The notes beneath the pieces were generated by a model. It saw only the letters and a list, made by a program, of their open reading frames with translations. It did no database searches and was not told where the DNA came from. Source: Spirochaetota bacterium (lineage in GTDB: Bacteria > Spirochaetota > Brachyspiria > Brachyspirales > JACRPF01). From it: a stretch of DNA of 64,000 nt. Position 1 is the stretch's first letter. Every line of letters begins with the position of its first letter. Where the stretch lies: NCBI GenBank assembly GCA_016214035.1, contig JACRPF010000015.1, positions 186,001-250,000 on the forward strand, written 5' to 3'. Position numbers and translations under genes: made by a program. This document shows positions 32,761 through 41,395 of this stretch, in pieces.

Positions 32761-34515
32761 TCATAACCGCACCGCCACGAGCGTAATGTCGTCGAATTGT
32801 ACAGCCGCACCCTGGAAATGTGATACGTCTTTGAGTACCGCGTCGGCTATCTCGCGGGCGCTTTCATGCTTGAAGGAGGTAAGGAGTTTTTCAAGGCGTT
32901 CCTCGCCGTACTGCTGTTCGCGTTCGTTCAGGCACTCGGTGATGCCGTCGGTATAGAGGAGCAGAATGTCGCCTTTTACATAACCGATGCGTTTGTTCAC
33001 ATACCCCGCATCAGGCACGACGCCGAGCGGTTTGTTCGGGGTGTGCAACGGCACCACTTTCCCGCCGCGGCGGATGAGATACTGCTCAAAATGTCCGGCG
33101 CTGGAATAAATAAGCTCTTTCGCCCGGGTGTCGATGCGTACCGCAAACGCGGTGACGAACACGCCGGTTTTGGAATCCCGGAAGATGTGGTTGTTGCTTT
33201 TTTCAAACGAACGGTGCGGGTCGCCCGTTTCGAGGAAATGCACCCGGAGAATGCTTCTCGATATTGCCATGAACAGTCCGGCCGAAACACCCTTGCCGGA
33301 CACATCGGCGATGAGAAGACCGTAGCTCCCGTTGTCGAGCGGCATGTAGTCGTAGAAGTCGCCGCCTACCGTTGTCGCAGGAATGCTCGTCGCTGCGATG
33401 TCCAAAAGGCCGTCAGACGGGAATTCCTTCGGAAGGATGTCGCTCTGCATGCGCGCGGTAACGGAGAGCTCATACTGCATTTTCTGTTTTTCGCGCATTT
33501 CGGCGGAGAGCAGCACCTGATGATAATTTTCCGATATCTCCTGTGTCAGCATTTCAAGCAGGCGCAGATGCGATTCCTGGTACGGGATGTCCGTGTATCG
33601 TTCGGTGACCGATACGAAACCGACGATGGCGCCTTTTACCCTGAGCGGGGCAACGACGAATGACCGGCGGTCATAACGCAGCTTCTTGTTTGCGGGAAAA
33701 CGGTCGTCGTTATTCACGTCCTGGCACACGACGCCGGTATTATGTGCGAGCGCAAACGCCAGCGCATTATCCTGAACAGTCACAACGCCGCTTTTGAGCA
33801 CCTCATCGGCGATGCCGCAGCCCGCTTTGAAGACGAACGCGCCGCGGTCCTTGACGATGATGCTTACCCGTTTCGCCTCAAGCGTTTCGGAGACTACGGA
33901 AAGATTGTCCTTCAGGAGGTCCTCAAGCGAATCGAAGTGATTGATCGACTGCGATATCTGATAGAGGGCCGAGACCTCCATCGCCTTGTCCTGCATGCTC
34001 TTGTACAGTTCGCGGTTGTTGATGGCAAGCGCGGCGAAATCCGCGAACCCGATAAGGAGCGCCATGTCCTCGTCGGAATAGATGCCCTCGAATTTATTGA
34101 GCACCTCAAGCACGCCGAGCGTCTTGTTTTTCGCGATGAGCGGAACGGCGATGAGATTGCGTGTGACGAACTTCGCCTTGTCGTCAACCGCACGATAGAT
34201 GCGCGGGTCCGCTTCGTCGTTGATGATGATGCTTTCACCGGTGGTCGCAACGGCACCCGCAATCCCCACGCTGAGCGGGAAGCGGATTTCCTTGATGATA
34301 TCGCCCTTCTCGCCGGTGGTCGTATTGAAGAAAAGCTCGTTCGTTACGTTGTCGATGAGCATGAGCGAGCTTGCTTCGGACTTCATGATTGCTTTCGCTT
34401 CCGCCATGATGAGGCTGAGCGTTTCGTCGAGGTTTACCGTTGAATTGATGCGCTTGATGATGGTCATCAGCGATGAAAGTTTTTTGTCCGTATCGGAGGC
34501 GAACACGAGTTCCAC
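32761..34515 (-). CDS. GAF-domain PP2C/SpoIIE-type serine phosphatase (RsbU-like)
   Basis: The gene starts at a GTG at 34515 with AAGGA eight bases upstream. Of 584 residues, about 15-160 and 185-330 are GAF sensory domains (LIAVPLIAKNKTLGVLEVLNK; SFVVAPLRVKGAIVGFVSV) and about 375-584 a SpoIIE/PP2C domain with metal-binding VGGDFYDYMPL, LIADVSGKGVSAG, LLYTDGITE and FDDITLVAVRL. It would dephosphorylate the STAS antagonist and so free the kinase's target in response to a small ligand. No membrane segments, so the signal is intracellular. Confidence 0.92.
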   Translation of the reverse strand: MELVFASDTDKKLSSLMTIIKRINSTVNLDETLSLIMAEAKAIMKSEASSLMLIDNVTNELFFNTTTGEKGDIIKEIRFPLSVGIAGAVATTGESIIINDEADPRIYRAVDDKAKFVTRNLIAVPLIAKNKTLGVLEVLNKFEGIYSDEDMALLIGFADFAALAINNRELYKSMQDKAMEVSALYQISQSINHFDSLEDLLKDNLSVVSETLEAKRVSIIVKDRGAFVFKAGCGIADEVLKSGVVTVQDNALAFALAHNTGVVCQDVNNDDRFPANKKLRYDRRSFVVAPLRVKGAIVGFVSVTERYTDIPYQESHLRLLEMLTQEISENYHQVLLSAEMREKQKMQYELSVTARMQSDILPKEFPSDGLLDIAATSIPATTVGGDFYDYMPLDNGSYGLLIADVSGKGVSAGLFMAISRSILRVHFLETGDPHRSFEKSNNHIFRDSKTGVFVTAFAVRIDTRAKELIYSSAGHFEQYLIRRGGKVVPLHTPNKPLGVVPDAGYVNKRIGYVKGDILLLYTDGITECLNEREQQYGEERLEKLLTSFKHESAREIADAVLKDVSHFQGAAVQFDDITLVAVRL

Positions 34516-34605
34516 AGCGCATGTCCTTAGCCGGAGACTTGTTCAACGCGAGGTAGTATATTGTATCATAGCGCCGTTTTTTTTCAACGACGGCACGGGG
34601 AGGCT

Positions 34606-35163
34606 TCAGCAGTATACGATGAGCGCGCGCGCGGCGGCGGTGCCTTTACTCAGGCGCACCGTATGGGGGATGTTTTTCGACAGATACGCGGTGGCGCCGG
34701 CTTTCATCGGCGTGACGTTTGTTTCATCGTACAGCAGAAAATCGACTGCGCCGTCGAGCAGGAGGAAGAATTCATCGTTGTCGTGCGCGAGGAATTCACG
34801 TTTATTCTTCGACGGTGAATAGGTTATGAGAAACGGCTTCATCGCCCGGTCCAGTTTGCGGAATGCGAGGTCGGTATACTGCATGCCGAAACGTCCCGCA
34901 TCATCGCGGTCCACCGCCTCGCCCGTATCGAGCGTGCCGAACACGCACGGCGGCGTCTCTTTCGTCTCGAAAAAATGACTCATCGTTATTCCGAGCGCAT
35001 CGGCGATGGATGAGAGTGTTTTTATCGACGGTGTCACCCGGAAGTTCTCGAGCCGGGAGATGAAACCCTTTGAAACACCTGTTTTCCGCGCCACGGTCTC
35101 GATGGTGAGATCCTGCTTGAGTCTTGTCTCTTTGATTATCCTGGCGATGTTTACAAGGTCCAT
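34606..35163 (-). CDS. XRE-cupin transcriptional regulator
   Basis: A 185-residue regulator with an N-terminal XRE helix-turn-helix (about 8-63, TIETVARKTGVSKGFISRLE) and a C-terminal cupin domain (about 105-185, FLAHDNDEFFLLLDGAVDF, PHTVRL) that should bind a small ligand. It is divergent from the GDPD, glycerol-1-phosphate dehydrogenase and glpD genes. GGTAAAC-type half-sites lie in its own leader and near the opposing start, so it probably represses both itself and the operon until a glycerophosphate-like ligand appears. The ligand is inference from the neighbours. Confidence 0.88.
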   Translation of the reverse strand: MDLVNIARIIKETRLKQDLTIETVARKTGVSKGFISRLENFRVTPSIKTLSSIADALGITMSHFFETKETPPCVFGTLDTGEAVDRDDAGRFGMQYTDLAFRKLDRAMKPFLITYSPSKNKREFLAHDNDEFFLLLDGAVDFLLYDETNVTPMKAGATAYLSKNIPHTVRLSKGTAAARALIVYC

Positions 35164-35166
35164 TTT

Positions 35167-35188
35167 GTTTTACCTATGTGTTTACCTA
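35167..35188. promoter_or_regulatory. Operator half-sites in the XRE-cupin gene leader
   Basis: GTTTTACCTA at 35167-35176 and GTTTACCTA at 35180-35188 are near-identical direct repeats with a 13-base period, between the XRE promoter and its ATG at 35163. The same word, inverted, occurs at 35262-35281 before the GDPD gene. This suggests autoregulation. Confidence 0.6.
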
Positions 35189-35189
35189 A

Positions 35190-35217
35190 AGTATACTAAC
35201 ATAAAATAGTTTGTCAA
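35190..35217 (-). promoter_or_regulatory. Sigma-70 promoter of the XRE-cupin gene
   Basis: On the minus strand a perfect TTGACA (35217-35212), 16 bases and TATACT (35195-35190). Transcription would begin inside the GTTTACC half-sites. Confidence 0.65.
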
Positions 35218-35226
35218 ATGTGACGC

Positions 35227-35281
35227 TTGACTTTATCCGCAGTTTTAGTATATTATACCTATAGTAAACAACAAGGTAAAC
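35227..35281 (+). promoter_or_regulatory. Promoter and operator of the glycerophosphate operon
   Basis: TTGACT at 35227-35232 pairs with TATATT at 35249-35254 (16 bases) or TATTAT at 35251-35256 (18 bases). Downstream, TAGTAAAC (35262-35269) and GGTAAAC (35275-35281) are inverted relative to the half-sites on the XRE side and cover the transcript start and the AAGG ribosome site. A bound repressor would block initiation. Confidence 0.6.
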
Positions 35282-35283
35282 TA

Positions 35284-36015
35284 ATGAAAACGCTCGTCGC
35301 TCATATGGGTTTTTCAAAGCAATACCCGGCAAATACGCTCCATGCATGCAGATCGGTGATAGCAAACGCGCAGGCCAATGTATGCGGCATCGAGGTTGAT
35401 GTGCAGCTGTCAAAGGACGGGCGCATCGTCATCTGGCACGATGACAATCTCAAGCATATCGTCGGTAATCCGGCGGTGATACGCGATACGACGTATGATG
35501 AACTCGCGGCGATAACCAAAGCGCATTCGCATTTTCACGGAGAATCGATCGGTCTCCTGGAAGATCTGCTTGAGATGACCGCGCATAAAACCGCGCTGTA
35601 TATCGAGATAAAAGGTTATCCGTACGATCATGAAAACTTATGCGACCGCATGGCGGCGATGCTCAAAAAATACGGCAGCGGCGATATCATTGTGCACTCC
35701 TTCACCGCCGACATTCTGCGTCTGATGATGAAACGTGTACCGGCGTCTTATGTGCGTTATGGCTTCCTGTTTTCGAATATGCAGGAATATGCCAGGGGCG
35801 GAGATATTGTCAGCGCGGCTGATTATCTGCACCCGCATTTCGGTCTGCTCCTGCATGACGACGGCACCATCGCCCGAGCCGGAAAGCCGATGAATATCTG
35901 GACGGTGAATACGCAGGATGATGTTACGAAACTGATGCAGACACCGCTCTGGAACAGCGTTGAGTCGATAATCACCGATGACAGCACCTTGTTGATACCG
36001 GGAACGAACGCATGA
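35284..36015 (+). CDS. Glycerophosphodiester phosphodiesterase family protein
   Basis: A 243-residue single GDPD domain, a TIM barrel that hydrolyses glycerophosphodiesters to glycerol phosphate and an alcohol. Catalytic elements visible: His in the early AHMGFS, GIEVDVQLSKDG with the metal-binding Glu and Asp, and WHDDNL with the second His; YIEIKGY supplies a further Glu. The usual HRG is HMG and the usual PENT is PANT, so two normally conserved residues differ. No signal peptide, so it acts on imported or internal diesters. The stop overlaps the next ATG by four bases. Confidence 0.85.
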   Translation: MKTLVAHMGFSKQYPANTLHACRSVIANAQANVCGIEVDVQLSKDGRIVIWHDDNLKHIVGNPAVIRDTTYDELAAITKAHSHFHGESIGLLEDLLEMTAHKTALYIEIKGYPYDHENLCDRMAAMLKKYGSGDIIVHSFTADILRLMMKRVPASYVRYGFLFSNMQEYARGGDIVSAADYLHPHFGLLLHDDGTIARAGKPMNIWTVNTQDDVTKLMQTPLWNSVESIITDDSTLLIPGTNA

Positions 36016-37331
36016 ATACAACACCGATAGCATCCATTCTTCGGCCGGAAGCCGCATGCGCCTGCGGGCACAAGCACACTACCATCACTGAAGCGGTGTA
36101 TACAGGCTCCGGGGCGCTCACAAATCTGGCTCCATTTTTAAAACATCTCGGTACTGAATCTGTGTTGTTCGTCTACGATACGAACACCTATGCAGCCGCC
36201 GGAAAAAGTATCGAACGTGTGCTTTCAAGTACTTCTGCAATTGCCTGCAAGAACTTGGTTCTTGACGGGACACCGCATGCGGACGAAACCACGGTAAAGA
36301 TCATTACAGCGGAGATGATAAAAACGCGGGCGACCTGTGCCGCCGCCGTCGGCTCGGGAACGATAAGCGATCTTGTGAAGGTCGCCGCGTTCACCTGCCG
36401 CATTCCCTATGTGGGCATTGCGACTGCGGCATCGATGGACGGGTATCTCTCGGCGAACGCGACCATCATCACTGACGGGAACAAGGTCCCGTTCAGCAAC
36501 ATCAATCCGCCGCGAGCGGTATTTGCCGATCCCGGTATCCTCCGCACGGCGCCGTCCCGCATGACTCTCGCAGGGCTTGGTGATGCGCTCGGGAAGATTA
36601 CCTCGCTTGCCGACTGGAAGCTTAATCATCTCATTCGCGGAGAGACCTACTGTAACGACACGGCAACGATGCTGCGCTGTGAAGTTGCCGCACTGCTTGA
36701 CAACGCACAACGGGCGGACGGCGATGCGGGCGATGACCGCTTTACCGAACAGCTCGTACGCGTGCTCATGCTCACCGGAATCGCCATGCAGCGGATGGGG
36801 AATTCCACCCCCGCATCCGGCGGCGAGCACTGTATCTCACACGCCATGGAAATGAAAGGATACGCGGAACGGCATGAAGCGCCGTCGCTGCATGGACTCC
36901 AGGTCGCATACGGTCTTGGCGTAACAGCGGCGGCATATGCCGCAATTTTTGACGCCTCGCGTGCGATGTCGTTCGCTGCGGATAATACCGCAGGACTTCT
37001 TGAGTCACATCGCACAGACTGGCGCTCACTGAAAATATCCATGGACGATATCATCAGTAAGAAAAAAGACCTCTATTCGACATACTGCAGCGCATTCGCG
37101 TCGATACGCACCCGCAATGACGATGAGGATTTCTCGTTTCTGCTGCATAACAATAAAAGGCTCGGTGAGATTATCGGCATGTATGATCTGCCGAAGCGGG
37201 CATCGCAGATACCGCTTTCAGAACGTGATGCATCGTTTGCAGTAACACACGCCATCGATGTGCGCCCGAGGTTCAATGCGGTCGATCTTATTGCCGCGGC
37301 GGGTATTATCGATGACTATATTTTTCTTTGA
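36012..37331 (+). CDS. sn-glycerol-1-phosphate dehydrogenase (AraM/EgsA type)
   Basis: A 439-residue member of the iron-containing alcohol dehydrogenase superfamily. The motifs AVGSGTISDLVKVAAF (NAD(P) binding), IATAASMDGYLSANATI, GGEHCISHAMEM and SLHGLQVAYG (metal-binding His residues) match bacterial glycerol-1-phosphate dehydrogenases. The enzyme interconverts sn-glycerol-1-phosphate and DHAP. In Bacillus it makes G1P for heptaprenylglyceryl phosphate; here, between GDPD and GlpD, an oxidative role is as likely. Translationally coupled to the GDPD gene (ATGA). Cytoplasmic. Confidence 0.9.
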   Translation: MNTTPIASILRPEAACACGHKHTTITEAVYTGSGALTNLAPFLKHLGTESVLFVYDTNTYAAAGKSIERVLSSTSAIACKNLVLDGTPHADETTVKIITAEMIKTRATCAAAVGSGTISDLVKVAAFTCRIPYVGIATAASMDGYLSANATIITDGNKVPFSNINPPRAVFADPGILRTAPSRMTLAGLGDALGKITSLADWKLNHLIRGETYCNDTATMLRCEVAALLDNAQRADGDAGDDRFTEQLVRVLMLTGIAMQRMGNSTPASGGEHCISHAMEMKGYAERHEAPSLHGLQVAYGLGVTAAAYAAIFDASRAMSFAADNTAGLLESHRTDWRSLKISMDDIISKKKDLYSTYCSAFASIRTRNDDEDFSFLLHNNKRLGEIIGMYDLPKRASQIPLSERDASFAVTHAIDVRPRFNAVDLIAAAGIIDDYIFL

Positions 37332-37355
37332 TCACTGACGCACAAGGAGTACGGC

Positions 37356-38957
37356 ATGAATACACGGCAGGATATTCTCGATCAATTGTCATCGAAAACG
37401 TACGATGTCGTCGTCATCGGCGGCGGCATTGTCGGCGCCGGCATCGCGCGTGAAGCGGCAATGCAGGGGTTGTCAACGCTCCTGCTTGAAAAACGCGATT
37501 TCGGCTGGGGGACATCGTCACGTTCGTCAAAACTCGTGCACGGCGGACTCCGGTATCTGGAGCAGATGCACTTTCATCTTGTTTTTGAGGCGCTTGCCGA
37601 ACGCACCGATCTGCTGCGCATGGCGCCGGTGGACGCGCTGCCGTTTCTGTTTCCCACGTATAAAGGAGACCGTGTCCCGTTCTGGCTGCTCGAAATGGGG
37701 ATGTTCTGCTACGACGCGCTCGCGCTGTTCCGTGCCCCGAAAATGCATCGCTTCCACACGAAAAAAAGCGCCTTGAAACTTGCGCCGAAGATGCGCGCCG
37801 ACGGGCTCATTGCCGCGTCTGAATATTATGACGCGAAGACCGACGACTGCCGGCTTGTCATGGAGACGCTTCGCTCTGCCCGGCGCTACGGCGCCGATGC
37901 GCTCAATTATGCGGAAGTGACGGAGCTCGGCATACGTCAGAAGTCCATCGACCGCATAGCCGTTCGCGACAACGAAAGCGGAAAGACATACACGGCGTCC
38001 GGGCGCATCGTCATCAACGCGGCCGGCCCCTGGATGGAAAAGGTCATCAAATTATTCAAGAGCGATCATCCGCGCGTCATCCGCGCATCCAAGGGTGCAC
38101 ACCTGTTCGTGCGGCGTCGCGAGGGTGATTCAGACCGCGCGGTCGTACTCTCAGACTCGAAGACAAAACGCATACTTTTTTATGTGCCGTGGAAGCCGGG
38201 AATAAATCTCGTCGGCACCACCGATACCGACTACACGGGCGATTTCGATAATGTAGACGCCGATAAAAATGACGTGGCATACATACGCGAGAATTTCGAT
38301 CACTACTTCCCGAACGCTCTTTCGCCGGATGATATTATTTCCTCGAATGCGGGGCTGCGGCCGCTCATATTCGAATCGGGCAAGGATGAACGTACCACGT
38401 CGCGTGAGCACCGTGTCATCGTTCATGAGCCGTACAATTTCATCTCCATCGGCGGCGGAAAACTCACCACGTACCGCGTTATGGCGCGTCAGGCTGTAGA
38501 TACGGCGCTTCGCACGCTTGCGAAACGCGGAACGCCGCTTTCCCGTGTGCCGATGGACAGAAACGCCCCGATCATCAGTAAAAATCCGTTCGACGGTGCG
38601 GCGGGTCTCGATGCGTCATCGAGGTTTGCCATGGAATATTTCGGCTATGCGGATCTCGCGCTCAGGATACACGCACTCGCCGCGGGCGACAAGTCATTGA
38701 CGGCATCCATCGGCGATCCGCGCATATCGCGCGCCATGATTAAATACTTCGTGGATGAAGAAATGGCGATGAGTCTTGAGGATGTCATGGACCGGCGGCT
38801 CAGATTCTCGCTCACGGAGACTGACGGCGGCATGAAAGCGGCAACAGCCGTTGCCGGAGAAATGGGAAAACTGCTCGGATGGAACAGTGCGCGAAAAGCG
38901 AAAGAGATAACACGTTATAAGATGATCGTCACGCGTAATCGTGCGGCGCTCAGGTAA
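37356..38957 (+). CDS. glpD: FAD-dependent glycerol-3-phosphate dehydrogenase
   Basis: A 533-residue aerobic-type GlpD. It has the FAD motif VVIGGGIVGAGIAREAAMQG, the family signature SSRSSKLVHGGLRYLEQ, the IYWPWK-like YVPWKPGINLVGTTDTDY and the C-terminal helical DAO_C domain (about 390-530). It oxidises sn-glycerol-3-phosphate to DHAP and passes electrons to quinone at the inner membrane. AAGGAG precedes the ATG. It is the third gene of the operon controlled by the XRE-cupin regulator; no glpF or glpK is present, which fits feeding by phosphodiesters rather than free glycerol. Confidence 0.94.
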   Translation: MNTRQDILDQLSSKTYDVVVIGGGIVGAGIAREAAMQGLSTLLLEKRDFGWGTSSRSSKLVHGGLRYLEQMHFHLVFEALAERTDLLRMAPVDALPFLFPTYKGDRVPFWLLEMGMFCYDALALFRAPKMHRFHTKKSALKLAPKMRADGLIAASEYYDAKTDDCRLVMETLRSARRYGADALNYAEVTELGIRQKSIDRIAVRDNESGKTYTASGRIVINAAGPWMEKVIKLFKSDHPRVIRASKGAHLFVRRREGDSDRAVVLSDSKTKRILFYVPWKPGINLVGTTDTDYTGDFDNVDADKNDVAYIRENFDHYFPNALSPDDIISSNAGLRPLIFESGKDERTTSREHRVIVHEPYNFISIGGGKLTTYRVMARQAVDTALRTLAKRGTPLSRVPMDRNAPIISKNPFDGAAGLDASSRFAMEYFGYADLALRIHALAAGDKSLTASIGDPRISRAMIKYFVDEEMAMSLEDVMDRRLRFSLTETDGGMKAATAVAGEMGKLLGWNSARKAKEITRYKMIVTRNRAALR

Positions 38958-38971
38958 AGTGCTGCAAAAAC

Positions 38972-39583
38972 CTATTTCGCGCCCTTCTTCTGAACACGGC
39001 ATCGGATTATCGTGTAGTATTTATCCGGATCGCCCTTGCCGAAGATGTCAGGTCCGCGGAGATATTCCTCTTCATGTTCGCCCGTCTGCACATATCCCTG
39101 TGCGGTTATGAACTTGTGCAGTTTATCTACGGTCGGTGTTTCATTTGAATACGGACCGCGATGCAGTATCTCGGCAACCGTGCCGTACTTCCAGTTCGTA
39201 ATCGTCACAGAGTATGGTCCGTCGTTGGTTATGACCGCGGGAACAGCGGCGGGATTAAGCGGAAGCGCAAAAAGGCCTATCCAATCCTTGCGCGGGGTAT
39301 CGTAACTTTTCGGCCATCGCGCCCGGGGTGCGGTGAACTTCGCCCGTAACGCTGGTTTTATCGCATAGTAATGCTTGAACAATAAACCGAATGCCATGCC
39401 GCCCACCTGGTTCGGATCACCTGCCGCGGCGACTTCAACCACCTTGGTGTCGGGGATTTCCGTGATGCGCGGCGTCAAGAGTGAATCATATTTCTTCAGA
39501 TCCGGTCCGCGCATGAATGTGCCGACGACGATAATGAGTACGCACACTATCAGCGCTATGATGCCTATTGTTTTGCTTTTCAT
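38972..39583 (-). CDS. Membrane-anchored GyrI-like ligand-binding protein
   Basis: The ATG at 39583 has a strong AGGAGGTAA site. The 203-residue protein starts with a single membrane helix (about 4-24, TIGIIALIVCVLIIVVGTFM) and continues as a GyrI-like/AraC effector-binding domain (about 50-195, with GDPNQVGGMAFGLLF and ILHRGPYSNETPTVDKLHKF). This domain is usually cytoplasmic and fused to a regulator; here it is tethered, probably facing the periplasm. Ligand unknown. It converges on glpD. Confidence 0.7.
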   Translation of the reverse strand: MKSKTIGIIALIVCVLIIVVGTFMRGPDLKKYDSLLTPRITEIPDTKVVEVAAAGDPNQVGGMAFGLLFKHYYAIKPALRAKFTAPRARWPKSYDTPRKDWIGLFALPLNPAAVPAVITNDGPYSVTITNWKYGTVAEILHRGPYSNETPTVDKLHKFITAQGYVQTGEHEEEYLRGPDIFGKGDPDKYYTIIRCRVQKKGAK

Positions 39584-39711
39584 GGGGATTACCTCCTGCC
39601 TCGCAAGCATTTTATCATAACGTGTTTATTAATTCAATATGACGTGGTGATGAGACGGATGCTGCCGCTGTGGAAGATGATGCGAGGAGAAATATCGCGT
39701 TGCGGCCGTGA

Positions 39712-40074
39712 TTATCGTTTAAAGAAGAGCATATACGCGGCAAGCAGAGCCGCGCATGAAGCAAGAGCGGGTGCGATGCGGTGCAGTGTGATGACAGCAC
39801 CCGGCATCGTTTTATTAAAACTGAGAAAAGCACCGGTGATAAACAGTATGAGAAAACAAATGCCGATGATGATGAGCAGCGCAGGAAGCAGCGGCGATAC
39901 TGCAATGCGTTCGCGAAACGCGATAACCGCAAGGACGGCGAATACCACGGACGCAAGTGCGATGAGTTTGTGAATGGTGAATATAACCGTATTGAGCGGT
40001 TTTCCGGAATTACTCAGCCAAATACCCGAAAGAATGGTAATGAGCAGCAGAATGCCGGTGAGTGCGGGCTTCAT
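39712..40074 (-). CDS. Small four-helix membrane protein
   Basis: A 120-residue hydrophobic protein with four predicted membrane helices at about 4-22, 32-52, 62-84 and 95-117. His residues stand near helix ends (FTIHKLIALAS, ITLHRIAPAL), which would suit haem or metal binding as in small cytochrome b-like proteins, but this is a guess. The family is not recognised. It lies 17 bases downstream of flgL on the same strand and may be carried on the flagellar transcript. Confidence 0.6.
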   Translation of the reverse strand: MKPALTGILLLITILSGIWLSNSGKPLNTVIFTIHKLIALASVVFAVLAVIAFRERIAVSPLLPALLIIIGICFLILFITGAFLSFNKTMPGAVITLHRIAPALASCAALLAAYMLFFKR

Positions 40075-40091
40075 GTTGAACTTTCGCTAGA

Positions 40092-41348
40092 CTATCTCAG
40101 GAAGTCCATCAATGTCGGCTGCAGGAGTTTTGCCGCCGTCATGAGCGACGCCTTGTGCGCGTATTCCCACATGTTGAAATTCACGATTTCTCCGGCGTAG
40201 TCAACGTCTTCGCCTTTGCTCATCGCCTCGCTCACATAGACCTTCTGATCTTCAAGAGCCGATTTCGTGGTGTCGATGTGCGTAACCGTTGCCGACATCT
40301 TCGCCTGATTATGGAGTATGTTCGACAGTCCCTGATCGATGAGGCCGAGCGAGGTGCTGCCCACCTGGGCCTGATCGTCCTTGAGGAAATTGTCACGCAG
40401 GTTCATGAGGGCGTCGTAGATTGATTTTCCGCCGACGCCTGCTGACGGATGATAATTGTTCTCAGGGAAATTACCCATGCCTTCGCGGATGAGGCCGAGG
40501 TCCTGCAGCACTTTGCCGCCTTCGATATCCTCGAGCATTATCTTATGCGGCTCAAAGCTTTCAAGGCGCAGTACCTTTGCCCCGTTCCTGAGTACGGCGA
40601 CATTCGCGCGCACATTCGTACTCGCCGCGTTGATGCGGTCGACGACAGCGTCGATATTGTCGCCCTCGTTCACGCGGATTATCGTATTGTCTATCATGAG
40701 TGCGGTGTTTTTCGGTACGAGATAGGTTGATGCGTCCTTGCTGCTCGTGATCTCGCTGTTGGTGGCCCAGAGCGTATAATTGCCGGGGAGCGTGGCGTTC
40801 GCGTATTGTCCTTCCTCGATTTCGCGGGTCTTCATACGGCCGTCACCCTCATAGTTGACGCCGACGATGATTTCGCGGCCCATCGCCTCGTTCCATTGCG
40901 TGAACGAGCGCAGCGGCTGTGTGGTCGATTTGGTGCCGCCGAAGAGGTATTCGTCTTTATATTTGGTCTGGCCAATCTCGTATGCGCGGGCCAGGAGTTC
41001 GTCGGATTCGGCGGCCATGTTGATGCGGTCCTGTTTGGTATAGGTGCCGTTCGCGCCCATGACGGCGAGTTCACGCGCGCGCTGCATCACTTCGGTGAGC
41101 GATGTCATTGCACTGTCCGCAACCGAAAGACTCCCCTTGGCGTCATCGATGTTGCGCTGGAACTGGTCAATGGATGATAGACGCGTGCGGTGGAATATGC
41201 TGTTCACGGCAGTGTAGACGTCCTGATGGGGATATTGTACACGTTGACCGGTGGACAGACGCCGCTGCGAAGCATCCATTTCGACGAAATTCCGCCGTAT
41301 CGATGAAACGTTTGAGTTCAACAGCGATTGTTCTGTTATTCGCATCAT
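40092..41348 (-). CDS. flgL: Flagellar hook-associated protein 3 (FlgL)
   Basis: A 418-residue flagellin-fold protein. The N-terminus MRITEQSLLNSNVSSIRRN and the segment MQRARELAVMGANGTYTKQDR are typical of FlgL, as is the C-terminal coiled helix ending with TAAKLLQPTLMDFLR; a beta-rich D2/D3 part fills the middle. FlgL joins hook to filament in the periplasm of spirochaetes or outside the cell in others. Two ATGs in tandem (41348, 41345) follow AAGGTG. FlgK, which usually precedes flgL, is not here; a sigma-28-like promoter lies just upstream. Confidence 0.9.
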   Translation of the reverse strand: MMRITEQSLLNSNVSSIRRNFVEMDASQRRLSTGQRVQYPHQDVYTAVNSIFHRTRLSSIDQFQRNIDDAKGSLSVADSAMTSLTEVMQRARELAVMGANGTYTKQDRINMAAESDELLARAYEIGQTKYKDEYLFGGTKSTTQPLRSFTQWNEAMGREIIVGVNYEGDGRMKTREIEEGQYANATLPGNYTLWATNSEITSSKDASTYLVPKNTALMIDNTIIRVNEGDNIDAVVDRINAASTNVRANVAVLRNGAKVLRLESFEPHKIMLEDIEGGKVLQDLGLIREGMGNFPENNYHPSAGVGGKSIYDALMNLRDNFLKDDQAQVGSTSLGLIDQGLSNILHNQAKMSATVTHIDTTKSALEDQKVYVSEAMSKGEDVDYAGEIVNFNMWEYAHKASLMTAAKLLQPTLMDFLR

Positions 41349-41395
41349 AAAGCACCTTCATACGCGTTTTTGCTGCAACGCGGTCGTTACTATTA

